Shown: positions 1 to 7,130 of the stretch, piece after piece | How the letters are laid out: each line of letters opens with the position of its first letter | How positions within the stretch are numbered: position 1 is the stretch's first letter | Source: Hydnum rufescens UP504 | Taxonomy: Eukaryota > Basidiomycota > Agaricomycetes > Cantharellales > Hydnaceae | Assembly: GCA_014904985.1 (NCBI GenBank) | Contig: MU129301.1 | Span: forward strand, 5,942-20,131 | DNA: 14,190 nucleotides | Reading direction: 5' to 3' | The notes under the pieces: generated by a model | What the model was told of the DNA's origin: nothing | Database searches by the model: none | The model's input: only the letters and a program-made list of their open reading frames with translations | Translations under genes and position numbers: made by a program

Positions 1-394
1 GTCATATTAATAGCAAATATCTAGATGTGAAATCATATACATATAAATATAAATTTGTCCAAACATGAGAGGATGATGATAATAAGCTCAGGCCTCAAAT
101 AAGACACGATATGCCTAATTGGAGTGGATTTGGGCCATTTCTATGAATCACAATTGGGGCCTAAATTAAAATATAAAATAGTAAATATGTACCCTACATA
201 TTTACTATTATTATATTTAGAATTTAAGCTCCAATTGCTGATTTCATAGAAATGGCCCAACCAACTCTGCATTAGGCCATATCATGTCTTATTTGAGCTC
301 TGACTTATTATCGTCATCCTTCGCATGTTTGGACAAATTTATAGTATATAGTTATATATTTCACATCTAGCATATTATGCTATTTAATTATGAA
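1..394. repeat. Foldback (inverted-repeat) element, MITE-like
   Basis: Two long inverted arms meet at a 3-nt centre (ccc, 192-194). The arms begin as an 11-bp perfect stem (181-191 with 195-205) and continue outward as a diverged match to about 3 on the left and about 394 on the right. Matching blocks include the segment around the motif AGAAATGGCCCA, the motif TGTTTGGACAAATTTATA and the terminal motif ATTTCACATCTAG. No protein is encoded. The structure fits a non-autonomous foldback or MITE-type element, but the left terminus lies at the window edge and no target-site duplication can be checked. The arms differ by small indels and substitutions, so it is not a recent perfect palindrome. Confidence 0.85.
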
Positions 395-513
395 CTCTGC
401 TTGGAGCACCGCACTTGGGCACTTTTTTAACAACTGGCAATTGCTGGCCGTTGAATTGCACAACTACGCAGCCACACAACAGGCCCCAGACAGGGAGCAC
501 ATGGAGCACACGA

Positions 514-546
514 GCACACACCCCCCCCTTAGGCGGGGTGTTGTGC
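514..546 (+). other. GC hairpin upstream of intron-like element 1
   Basis: The left arm GCACACACCCC pairs imperfectly with the right arm GGGGTGTTGTGC across a short TTAG-containing loop. It ends 12 nt before the GTGAGT at 559. Equivalent hairpins lie at 1240-1261 and 4454-4485. Confidence 0.6.
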
Positions 547-558
547 GTACTAATTGAG

Positions 559-660
559 GTGAGTTCCCTCCAATAGATACTATGGTGCAAAAAGATCAGC
601 GGAAGCTGCTCTTTTTTGCGCTGCTTTGAATTTTTATACTAATGCGTCATTTATTATTAG
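559..660 (+). other. Intron-like element 1 (102 nt) with internal hairpin
   Basis: It starts GTGAGT and ends TTATTATTAG, with a branch-point-like TACTAAT at 637-643, 18 nt before the end. Inside is a stem of GCAAAAAGATCAGC (587-600) with GCTGCTCTTTTTTGC (605-619). The same internal hairpin recurs in four further elements of nearly equal length. Confidence 0.6.
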
Positions 661-749
661 ATTTCAGGCCTGGTCCAAGGCACGGTCAAAAAAGCCGCAA
701 AATGATGGCCACATTGGCAGCATGTCAAATTGGCCAATGCCGCCAGCGA

Positions 750-905
750 CAATGCACAAAACGATGACATGCAAACGACAGCGCCCCAAACGACGACGTG
801 CCAAACCAATGACGTGGCCCAAACAATGGGATGCCACCAAACGATGATGCACCAAACACAACCACGCAAACGAAGGATCGCCGACAGACGACAACACGCC
901 AGGCA
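750..905 (+). repeat. Degenerate 17-18 bp tandem repeat, A/C-rich
   Basis: A loosely repeating unit close to CCAAACGATGATG runs through this exon-like stretch about nine times, with many substitutions. The + strand is strongly T-poor. Arginine/threonine/glutamine-rich open frames here (for example 730-978 +) and the long open frames on the opposite strand follow from this composition and are not convincing genes. Confidence 0.5.
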
Positions 906-1028
906 GCACCGCGCAAAAATGAGACACGACGTCAACACACCAAACGAGAGACCTGGACTGCCAGCAATGCGCCGATGAGGCCCCAAGAACCACACACCCG
1001 CCGCCAGCAGGTTGTGGTACATATAAAG

Positions 1029-1134
1029 GTGAGTCCCTGCCCCAGTAGGTTGCAGCCTTGCAAAAAGAGCCAGCGAAGCTGCTCTTTTTGTGTGTGTACT
1101 AATTTTTAACTAACATATTAATTCTATATTGTAG
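1029..1134 (+). other. Intron-like element 2 (106 nt) with internal hairpin
   Basis: It starts GTGAGT and ends ATATTGTAG, with an AACTAAC branch-point-like motif at 1108-1114. The internal stem pairs GCAAAAAGAGCCAGC (about 1060-1073) with GCTGCTCTTTTTG (1078-1090). It has the same layout as element 1. Confidence 0.6.
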
Positions 1135-1239
1135 CGTCTCCACTGAACGCGATGACCCCCATAACCCCCGCCAATCACACCCAAACAATGATGGCACAGC
1201 CCAGGGGCTCTGTACGAGCCCAATAATGATCGAGTACCC

Positions 1240-1261
1240 CACACCCGCTATGGCGGGTGTG
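1240..1261 (+). other. Perfect GC hairpin upstream of intron-like element 3
   Basis: CACACCCGC (1240-1248) pairs perfectly with GCGGGTGTG (1253-1261) across the 4-nt loop TATG. It sits 13 nt before the GTAAGT at 1275. The 4-nt loop and the position match the hairpin before intron-like element 5. Confidence 0.75.
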
Positions 1262-1274
1262 CGTTAACTACACT

Positions 1275-1376
1275 GTAAGTTTTCTTTTTCATTTTTTTAT
1301 TCTTGGTGGCGCAAAAAGAGCAGCATAAGCCGCTTTTTTTGCGCTGCCTTGTCAACTGACCTTATTATTTCTCTAG
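1275..1376 (+). other. Intron-like element 3 (102 nt) with internal hairpin
   Basis: It starts GTAAGT and ends TTATTTCTCTAG, with a branch-like AACTGAC at 1354-1360. The internal stem runs from GCGCAAAAAGAGCAGC (about 1309-1324) to GCCGCTTTTTTTGCGC (1328-1343). Its middle part is nearly identical to that of element 4. Confidence 0.6.
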
Positions 1377-1545
1377 ATCCTGCCAGACCCCGCACAAACC
1401 CACAAGCACAAACCACAATAGCACGCCGCCGAGACGAGAACCGACAGGGAGGAACCCGACGAACCACCGCTGCATGTGAGCCAGAACACATGGCTCCAGT
1501 ACGGCCCACCTGCCTGCCCAACGGTTGTGCCTACTGCAGGCCTAA

Positions 1546-1649
1546 GTTGGTGTTATTTTTCATTCTTGTGGCACAAAAAGAGCAGCATAAGCTGCTTTTT
1601 GTGGCTACATTACTGTTCAACTGGACGCTTCTATTTTTAATTTCTCTAG
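1546..1649 (+). other. Intron-like element 4 (about 104 nt) with internal hairpin
   Basis: The 3' end TTTCTCTAG is clear, and the internal stem is CACAAAAAGAGCAGC (1572-1586) with GCTGCTTTTTGTG (1591-1603). The donor is weak: GTTGGT at 1546 fits the family length, but GTGTTA at 1550 is possible. The sequence between stem and acceptor resembles element 3 with an extra base in the branch-like motif. Confidence 0.5.
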
Positions 1650-1888
1650 ATTCCTGAACCAGAACCCATGTAAACCCCCAACCACAAAACCCGCCGGACG
1701 ACACACTGCAAACAAAAACGGTGAACAAGACGAAACCCACTCCCTCGAGGAGTGCCAAATGGAACCGGCCCCCCGACGGGGGCATATGAAACCCCACCTG
1801 CTGCGGCCGGTGGTGGTGCGGTATATGCCAGGTCTGCTGGCTGCATGAACCATGGCCCCCCTGTGGTGGCAACCCCAGGGGGGGGGAT

Positions 1889-1985
1889 AATTGTATATAG
1901 CGTAATATGTACTTAAATAATAGTAGTGAATATAATAATAATACAATAGTAAACAATAATAATAAATAAATATTATAATCTAGCA
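1889..1985. repeat. AT-rich tail of block A
   Basis: The block changes abruptly from G-runs to almost pure A/T made of TAATA/AATAAT words. Block B ends in the same way: both tails begin ATTGT and contain GTAATATGTA. It may be a microsatellite-like tail. Confidence 0.7.
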
Positions 1986-3690
1986 GACCATGGATTGGCT
2001 GAATGAATTGCGAATGGCATATTTTGGCTTGTGCTGTCTGGCGGCGAGCTTTAGCTACCATTTTTCTGCCTGAAAATGGTACCGTAAATTAGGGCTCCCC
2101 CATGTGACTGACCAGGCTGACTAGCGTGGAATAGGCTTATAATATTAAACCCTGACTATATCTGAAAATGAAATTAATTGGATCGTTGGTTGGAAGTGGC
2201 TGAAATTTCTGGTGGGGGGGAGAAGATCAAAGCGAATTACATAAGATGATAGAGCCAGAGGCTGGCTCTGATATTACACCACTGAGTTAATACGATATAT
2301 GGGAGTACACATGCCAGATATTAGCCCAACTGACTCCATTTAGGCAGCTGCCTCCGAACAGGCCTCCCCCCTAAACAACAATTTCCTCCCCAGAGCCTTC
2401 TATCCATGTAATTGCCCTTGAAAATGGCACTCTTGGATTATCTAAACACATCTATAACATCCTCAAAATTTCAAATTTATGACTCCCAGTGTCCAGAGTC
2501 TCCATAATATTTCAAGTTCCACTGAATGCCACCCTCCAGTTGGGCGACACTTCCCCAGAGCCTTCCAATCACTCCGGATTTTTTGTTGACACCACCTTCT
2601 CACATTTTGAGGCTCAGCCCCCAAATTTCAGGCCCATTCTTGAGCAACTTTTGTTACATATGTCACTATGACCAATATCTTCCCCCCCTCCCCCCTGAGT
2701 CACTCAGTCATCCAGTTTGTGTGGAGTGTGTTGCTATCTGTAGTAGTATATGTGACAGTGCATGATTCAAATTCAAGGTATTCCATGCAGTATTCATTGA
2801 GTTATCAAGAAACATTCTAGATCAATTCAATTTGGGGATCAGAACAGCAGTATTTCCACTAAATACTGCTGTTCTCCCCAAATTGAATTGATCTAGAATG
2901 TTCTTGAATAACTCAATGAATACTGCATGGAATACCTTGAAATTTGAATCATGCACATCACATACTACTACTACAGATAGCAACACACTCCACACAAACT
3001 GGATGACTGAGTGACTCAGGGAGGGAAGATATTGGTCATGTGACATATGTCAAAAGTGCTCAGAATGGGCTGAAAATTGGGCTGAGCCTCAAATAGTGAG
3101 AAGGTGTGTCCAACAAAAAATCAGAGTGATTGGAGCTCTGGAAGTGTCCCAACTGGAGGGTGCATTTCAGTGGAACTTGAAAATATTATGGAGACTCTGC
3201 ACTCAAGTCATGAATTTGAATTTTGAGGGATGCTATAGATGTGTTTGGATGACCTAAGTGTGCATTTTCAAGGCAATTGCATGGATGGAAGCTCTGGGGA
3301 GGAAATTGTTGTTTAGGGGGAGGCCTGTGAAGCACTGCCTAAATGGAGTCCAGTTGGGCTGATATTTGGCATGTGGACTCCCCATATATGTACTAACTTA
3401 GTGGTGTAATATCAGAGCCACCCCTGCTCTACATCTTATGTAATACACTTTTGATCTTTCTCCCCTCCCCTCAATTTCTGCCACTTCCACACATCCAATT
3501 CATTCCATTTTTGGATATAGTCAGGACTATAATGTTATAAGCCTATTCCACCTAGTTTAGGTGTAATTTAAAGTGTTCAACATTCATGGTAGCTTGTTGT
3601 TCTCTTTTACCTGAAAAGGGAGTTGAATATCTAGAAGTCAACAGAATAAGCTGATTTTTGGCACATGTTCATTTAATTATATGATTATAC
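1986..3690. repeat. Large palindrome, arms of roughly 0.8 kb
   Basis: The centre is a 15-bp perfect stem (2841-2855 with 2861-2875) around a 5-nt spacer (2856-2860). Outward, the arms match through recognisable blocks: for example 2127-2136 pairs with 3541-3550, and the segment near 2571 pairs with the segment near 3125. Weaker matching continues to about 1986 on the left and about 3690 on the right. The arms have diverged by indels and substitutions, and the right arm is about 40 nt shorter over the well-matched part. No protein is recognised; small open frames at 2489-2765 + and 2822-3046 - are mirror artefacts of the palindrome. The left arm is cut directly by the AT tail of block A. Confidence 0.85.
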
Positions 3691-4200
3691 CCCATGTCAA
3701 ATTTCAAGTCCATACCTTGTCTGTGGGGAGAGTAAATTGATTTTCAATGTTTAAACTTGTTTCCCTTATATCTCTGTAGTTACTGGATAGATCTGGCTGA
3801 AATTTTGATATGGTCTTCGCCTAAACAGTATATAATCACATGCCAAATTTAAGAATGATCCTTCCACTCCTTACATTTCAGCAATTTCCAGTGCTTCTGG
3901 TACCTATTGTCCAGTTCATTCCCTTAAAGTGCATGGATTAAGCTGGTTTTTGGCACATAATTTGTACATTATATTGTATGGCTTTCTGCAAATTTCCAAG
4001 TCTCTAGCTATTCTGCAAGGGGAGAAATGAATTTTCAATGTTCAGACTTGTTTGCCTGATATCTCCATAACCCCTGCACTAATTTGGCTGAAAGTTTGAT
4101 ATGATCTGCTTAGAAGTAATATCTAATTATGTACCAAATTTCAGAATGATCTGCTCCACATTTAGTTGGATGTGCCTCATCCAATTTCCGCATTTAGGCT
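3645..4200. repeat. Tandem pair of diverged ~292 bp direct repeats
   Basis: Unit 1 starts near 3645 and unit 2 near 3937. Shared landmarks in order are AAGCTG-TTTTTGGCACAT (3648 and 3940), GATTTTCAATGTT against AATTTTCAATGTT, a segment reading TGGCTGAAA-TTTGATATG, and CCAAATTT-AGAATGATC. Unit 1 also overlaps the outer part of the right arm of the large palindrome, so the family exists in both orientations. No coding potential was recognised. Only two CpG dinucleotides occur between 2577 and 4411. Confidence 0.8.
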
Positions 4201-4314
4201 TTTTTTAATAGGAATCACTGTATTATGTAATGGGATATGATCCAAAATTATTATGGAGTATTATCCAATCTACCCTTTTATATTGGTCTACTAGTTACCA
4301 CATTTAGGCTTTTT
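4191..4314 (+). repeat. 14-bp direct repeat flanking a 96-bp AT-rich segment
   Basis: CATTTAGGCTTTTT occurs at 4191-4204 and again at 4301-4314. The segment between has no visible inverted termini. It could mark a small insertion with a duplicated flank or a short tandem duplication. Confidence 0.55.
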
Positions 4315-4453
4315 CATAGCAGCAGGTGGCTTGCCTTTGAAACTGGGCAACTGCTGGCATTGAGTCCCAGGTTCAATTTACCAGCAACTGCCAGCAATTT
4401 TTTCTCTGTTGCGCGACACCACCACCTCCATCTACCAAGAGCCCAGGACAAGC

Positions 4454-4485
4454 CACCACACCCCAGTATAGACTGGGGTGTGGTG
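4454..4485 (+). other. Perfect 14-bp GC hairpin upstream of intron-like element 5
   Basis: CACCACACCCCAGT (4454-4467) pairs perfectly with ACTGGGGTGTGGTG (4472-4485) across the 4-nt loop ATAG. It ends 5 nt before the GTATGT at 4491. Confidence 0.85.
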
Positions 4486-4490
4486 TTAAG

Positions 4491-4597
4491 GTATGTTATT
4501 GCATTTTAGCTACTCTAGTGCAAAAAGGGCTGCCTCTGGCTGCCCTTTTTGCACAACTATTGATTTTTTCAACTAACCTGTTGTTCCCCCATTATAG
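4491..4597 (+). other. Intron-like element 5 (107 nt) with internal hairpin
   Basis: It starts GTATGT and ends CATTATAG, with an AACTAAC branch-point motif at 4571-4577, 21 nt before the end. The internal stem 4518-4534 pairs with 4538-4554 at 16 of 17 positions around a 3-nt loop; it is the best-preserved stem of the family. Splice signals, length and hairpin position match the four elements of block A. Confidence 0.65.
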
Positions 4598-4726
4598 GAT
4601 CCCCCTAAGTGCACACCCTGGGGCCCCCTTCCCCTCTGGTGGTCCCTCTAGCCCCTCCCCACCCCTCTAGTTGGTCTGGGGCAGGGGTGCCCCCTCTTGC
4701 TGGTGTGGTGGTCACGCGACCTGGAT

Positions 4727-4862
4727 TGTGTAATTAATTAGATAATAATTAATTAATTATGTAATTATGTATATTAAGTAATATGTATTATATAATATAT
4801 TTAATTATATCATCAACTAATTATGTAATTTAATATTACATAATACTATTATTGTTATGTAT
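4727..4862. repeat. AT-rich tail of block B
   Basis: Almost pure A/T with repeated TTAATTAA, TAATTATG and TAATAT words, abruptly joined to the GC-rich end of block B. Confidence 0.7.
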
Positions 4863-5880
4863 GATTATGTCACTGCTTTTTGGGTGGATTACATAATTTC
4901 CTATTTAGGATATTAGGTAATTGACAGGTTGGCCAGTGCAGAATTCTACAAGTTCCAAAATTGATCTCAAATTGATCTCAACTTGAGCTCAAAACCCGAC
5001 TCTTTTGCTATCAAATACTCTTTTGATCACTTTTTGATATCAAACATAATACAAGCCTATCAGGCACTATACAGATATCAAAATGACATACCTTTTAAGG
5101 CCCCCAAGAGTGTCTGACCAGCCTGCTCCCCACCCCCATCTTCCTTTCCACTATTAGCGATCTTTTTGGAATTGCTCATTTCGTGATTGTTCATGTCGCT
5201 GTTCGGATCATTGTATCCAATACGTAAAGCAGTGCGTGCTTGGGGAATCCCTTTTAGCTTTCCTCTGGTAGTACTTTAATTAACCCATGTAGTTAAATAG
5301 TATAATAATTTGAGTAAAGACCTTCGTGATAGTGCATATCGTGCTCTTCTTTGGGCATTCTTGGCCTCTCTTTTGAGATCCAGGGAGTCATATTTATGGG
5401 CCAACCACACCCACATTTAGTTGACGTGGGGTCAGAGCTCATATAGTTTGTCACCAAAAATGCTGCCGTGGTACTTTAATTCGGTGATCACCGGACTTGC
5501 CACATGAGACCTTACAAGAATGACTTTGACCATTGCCACTGATCCACGTCACTTTGTAAAATTGATAAGGAACTCCCATGTCTGATAAACTAAAAGAACT
5601 TGTGAAGTGCTGAAGACGTGGTACAAGGACGCACCTCCGGTATTGTTTCATCATTCTTTTCATCATTGCAGGTCTCAATTATGTAATCGGTAGCGGCGAC
5701 AAGCACCAATCCCCGACTCATGCAGTTGGGATGGTGGGGTGATATATGGGCGCATCACAAGCTTGCCTTTGATTGTGTGCTGTTGTCCTATTTGCTGCAT
5801 ACTGTTGAACCGTGAAGGCGTACATCCAGCCTGCCTGTGTTGTGCGTGTTCTTGACGTTCCAGCTGCATCCTGAGTTTGT
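4863..5880. other. Intergenic stretch without a recognisable gene
   Basis: This stretch contains a short tandem of ATTGATCTCA-like words near 4960-4993 and otherwise unique-looking sequence. CpG dinucleotides reappear from about 5157. Open frames here (for example 5451-5678 and 5718-6059 on the minus strand) have no recognisable domain. It may contain the promoter or 5' terminus of the KDZ element downstream, but no terminal inverted repeat could be identified. Confidence 0.4.
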
Positions 5881-5886
5881 CCCTTG

Positions 5887-5957
5887 GTGAGTATATTTAG
5901 TATATTTTGTTGTTTCTTGTGATTAATTGTCTTGTCTCTTATGCCCGATGCATACAG
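5887..5957 (+). other. Candidate 71-nt intron upstream of KDZ copy 1
   Basis: GTGAGT at 5887 and GCATACAG ending at 5957 frame a T-rich stretch typical of a fungal intron. If real, it lies in the 5' leader or first exon of KDZ copy 1. The flanking exons carry no recognisable homology, so this is only a signal-based call. Confidence 0.35.
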
Positions 5958-6280
5958 ATTACGACGAGCGTTTGTGAGGTTGTGCAGTGTGACCTCTGCC
6001 GTATACCCACTGGTTCGATTAGAATATTCATCATAAACTACACGTGCCTCTGTGAACACTCGATCTTCTCACACTTGGGGCCTACGAATGAACACACGAC
6101 GAACGTTACTTCGCCAGGGGCAGCTCGTGTTCCCACTCCTCCTCTCACCACTTCCTCAGCACCTTCCTCATCGTCCCCAAGCAGTTCTCGTCTTAACCCC
6201 TCAATCGAACAAAAAGACGCAATCGCTCCAAATCCCAACTGCCGAAGTTGTTGGTGCGGGTCCGAGTGGCGTGATAATGA
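5958..6280 (+). other. Probable degenerate N-terminal coding or leader region of KDZ copy 1
   Basis: One frame (5907-6284) reads a serine/proline-rich stretch near 6120-6215. A second frame (6052-6414) reads lysine/serine-containing low-complexity sequence. The N-terminal region of copy 2 is also Ser/Pro/Lys-rich, which makes a homologous origin plausible. No frame can be followed continuously into the recognisable part of the gene, and a TGA closes the relevant frame at 6278-6280. The true start codon of copy 1 is unresolved. Confidence 0.4.
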
Positions 6281-6424
6281 CTGAGTCGAGCCGGATTGGA
6301 GGATATCCTTCTGGTCCCGTTGTTTGGTCGACCTTCGTTGAATCACGCCCATTGGATATCGACCTCGAGCCGAGCTTGTGCCTGAGGTTCATATACATCT
6401 CTCGACCAGGATAAACATTCTCAT

Positions 6425-6930
6425 CATGCCCGACGGAAGCATGCCCAAGCCTGGCACTGGGGAGATGAGGTGCTACTGTCTTTGATTTGACCCTATATGA
6501 GCTTTCAATGGGGGCAAGACGCGGGGGACAAGGTGGACCCAGCACCATCGCTATGCACCTGCAATGAAAAGCATCATGTACTGAGGGTTGTGTGTGTCCA
6601 CATGGAGTACCTGGAGTGTGTTCAACTCGTCATCTGCAAACGCAATCCTGCTGCAGCCCAGCTCGTACATCGAGGATTGTTCCCCTGTGCACCTTTGTCT
6701 CCGACATTGGCTGTCAACATGGACATCCTAGAGTTTGCATTGGAACTCTTTGTTCACATGGGTCCAATGAGCGGGCATGGGCGGCCACCATGATGAAGTA
6801 TCTCAAGGCTCGTGGCCATGAATTCGCCACTGCGGACTCACTTCATTGGCGATTTGCTAATGCTTTGTCGCACTATCAAGTCCTTGTCCATCTCGTCAAT
6901 GTGGAGATGGCGAAAATCATAGATTCCTTT
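6425..6930 (+). other. KDZ copy 1: N-terminal cysteine-cluster (CxC1-like) domain
   Basis: The segment has an aromatic/Ile-rich lead-in (SLI-stop-PYM at 6479-6499), a C-T-C pair, the stretch VVCVHMEYLECVQL and the motif GLFPCAPLSPTLAVNMDILEF. It then runs into ERAW, DSLHWRFANAL and HYQVLV. This order matches the cysteine-cluster domain found N-terminal to KDZ cores in basidiomycetes, thought to bind metal or DNA. Near 6767 the expected codons for P-N-E are one A short (copy 2 reads P-N-E here), and the frame moves from that of 6497 to that of 6592. A TGA at 6488-6490 replaces a residue that is histidine in copy 2. Confidence 0.8.
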
Positions 6931-6936
6931 CATGAC

Positions 6937-7080
6937 CCCTCGCTGGTGCCCTCAGTGTCATCAACTTCCTTGACATCACTGCCCTCTGGGGCCCCAACAT
7001 CCCTTGGGTCCTCAGGGCCTTCAGTGCCCTCAATTTCTTCTCTACCTTCTGCGGCCCCGACATCAGCAGGACCCCTGATG
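6937..7080 (+). repeat. Ser/Pro/Thr-rich linker with imperfect internal repeats
   Basis: In the frame of 6592-7119 the DNA encodes repeated words such as PSVSSTS, TSLPSGAPTS and SSLPSAAPTS, joining the cysteine-cluster domain to the transposase core. The DNA shows repeated CC-CTC-TGSGGCCCC-like units. Copy 2 has a different, less repetitive linker at the same place (about 12650-12430). Confidence 0.65.
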
Positions 7081-7130
7081 TACCCAGTGCTAGATGAAAC
7101 GACACCAATACCTTTTTGAAACTACACTAA

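Larger units (their letters stand above)
395..1985 (+). repeat. Block A: non-coding multi-module repeat with four intron-like elements and AT tail
   Basis: This block consists of A/C-rich, T-poor exon-like stretches (about 395-558, 661-1028, 1135-1274, 1377-1545, 1650-1888) separated by four T-rich GT-AG intron-like elements. It ends in GC-rich runs and then an AT-rich tail. Short open frames exist in the exon-like parts (for example 1377-1545 in one frame, arginine/proline/threonine rich), but no frame continues across the modules and nothing resembles a known protein. The 5' part (a segment near 436-460 reading ACTGGCAATTGCTGGC) resembles the start of block B near 4345. I interpret it as a transcribed-looking, probably non-coding repeat. 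A spliced gene of unknown product is not excluded. Confidence 0.55.
4301..4862 (+). repeat. Block B: single-module relative of block A
   Basis: It repeats the plan of block A in the same orientation: a stretch resembling the start of block A (near 4345), a GC hairpin, an intron-like element with the A5-GGGC hairpin, a C/G-rich exon-like stretch (4598-4726) and an AT-rich tail from about 4727. A short open frame ends inside the intron-like element and is not credible as a protein. Repetition of the whole plan 2.5 kb away argues that this is a dispersed repeat family and not a single gene. Confidence 0.6.

Noticed and set aside
587..619. Bacterial-type terminators (hairpin followed by T run) at the A5-GAGC stems
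   Set aside because: The T run is part of the stem itself, the setting is fungal, and the hairpins recur at a fixed place between donor-like and acceptor-like sites.
657..1022. Long minus-strand open frames opposite the A/C-rich part of block A
   Set aside because: They mirror a T-poor degenerate repeat. The predicted peptides are Cys/Trp/Val-rich low-complexity sequence with no domain, and splice-like signals lie on the plus strand.
1531..2061. 176-aa minus-strand open frame
   Set aside because: It runs through intron-like element 4, G/C runs and the AT tail, giving homopolymeric Tyr/Leu stretches. It reads as a chance frame.
2489..3046. Open frames on both strands of the large palindrome
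   Set aside because: They are mirror images of each other created by the inverted arms and contain no recognisable domain.
5157..5240. Possible tRNA or small RNA gene near 5157-5240
   Set aside because: No acceptor stem, anticodon loop or A/B box pattern could be assembled by eye.
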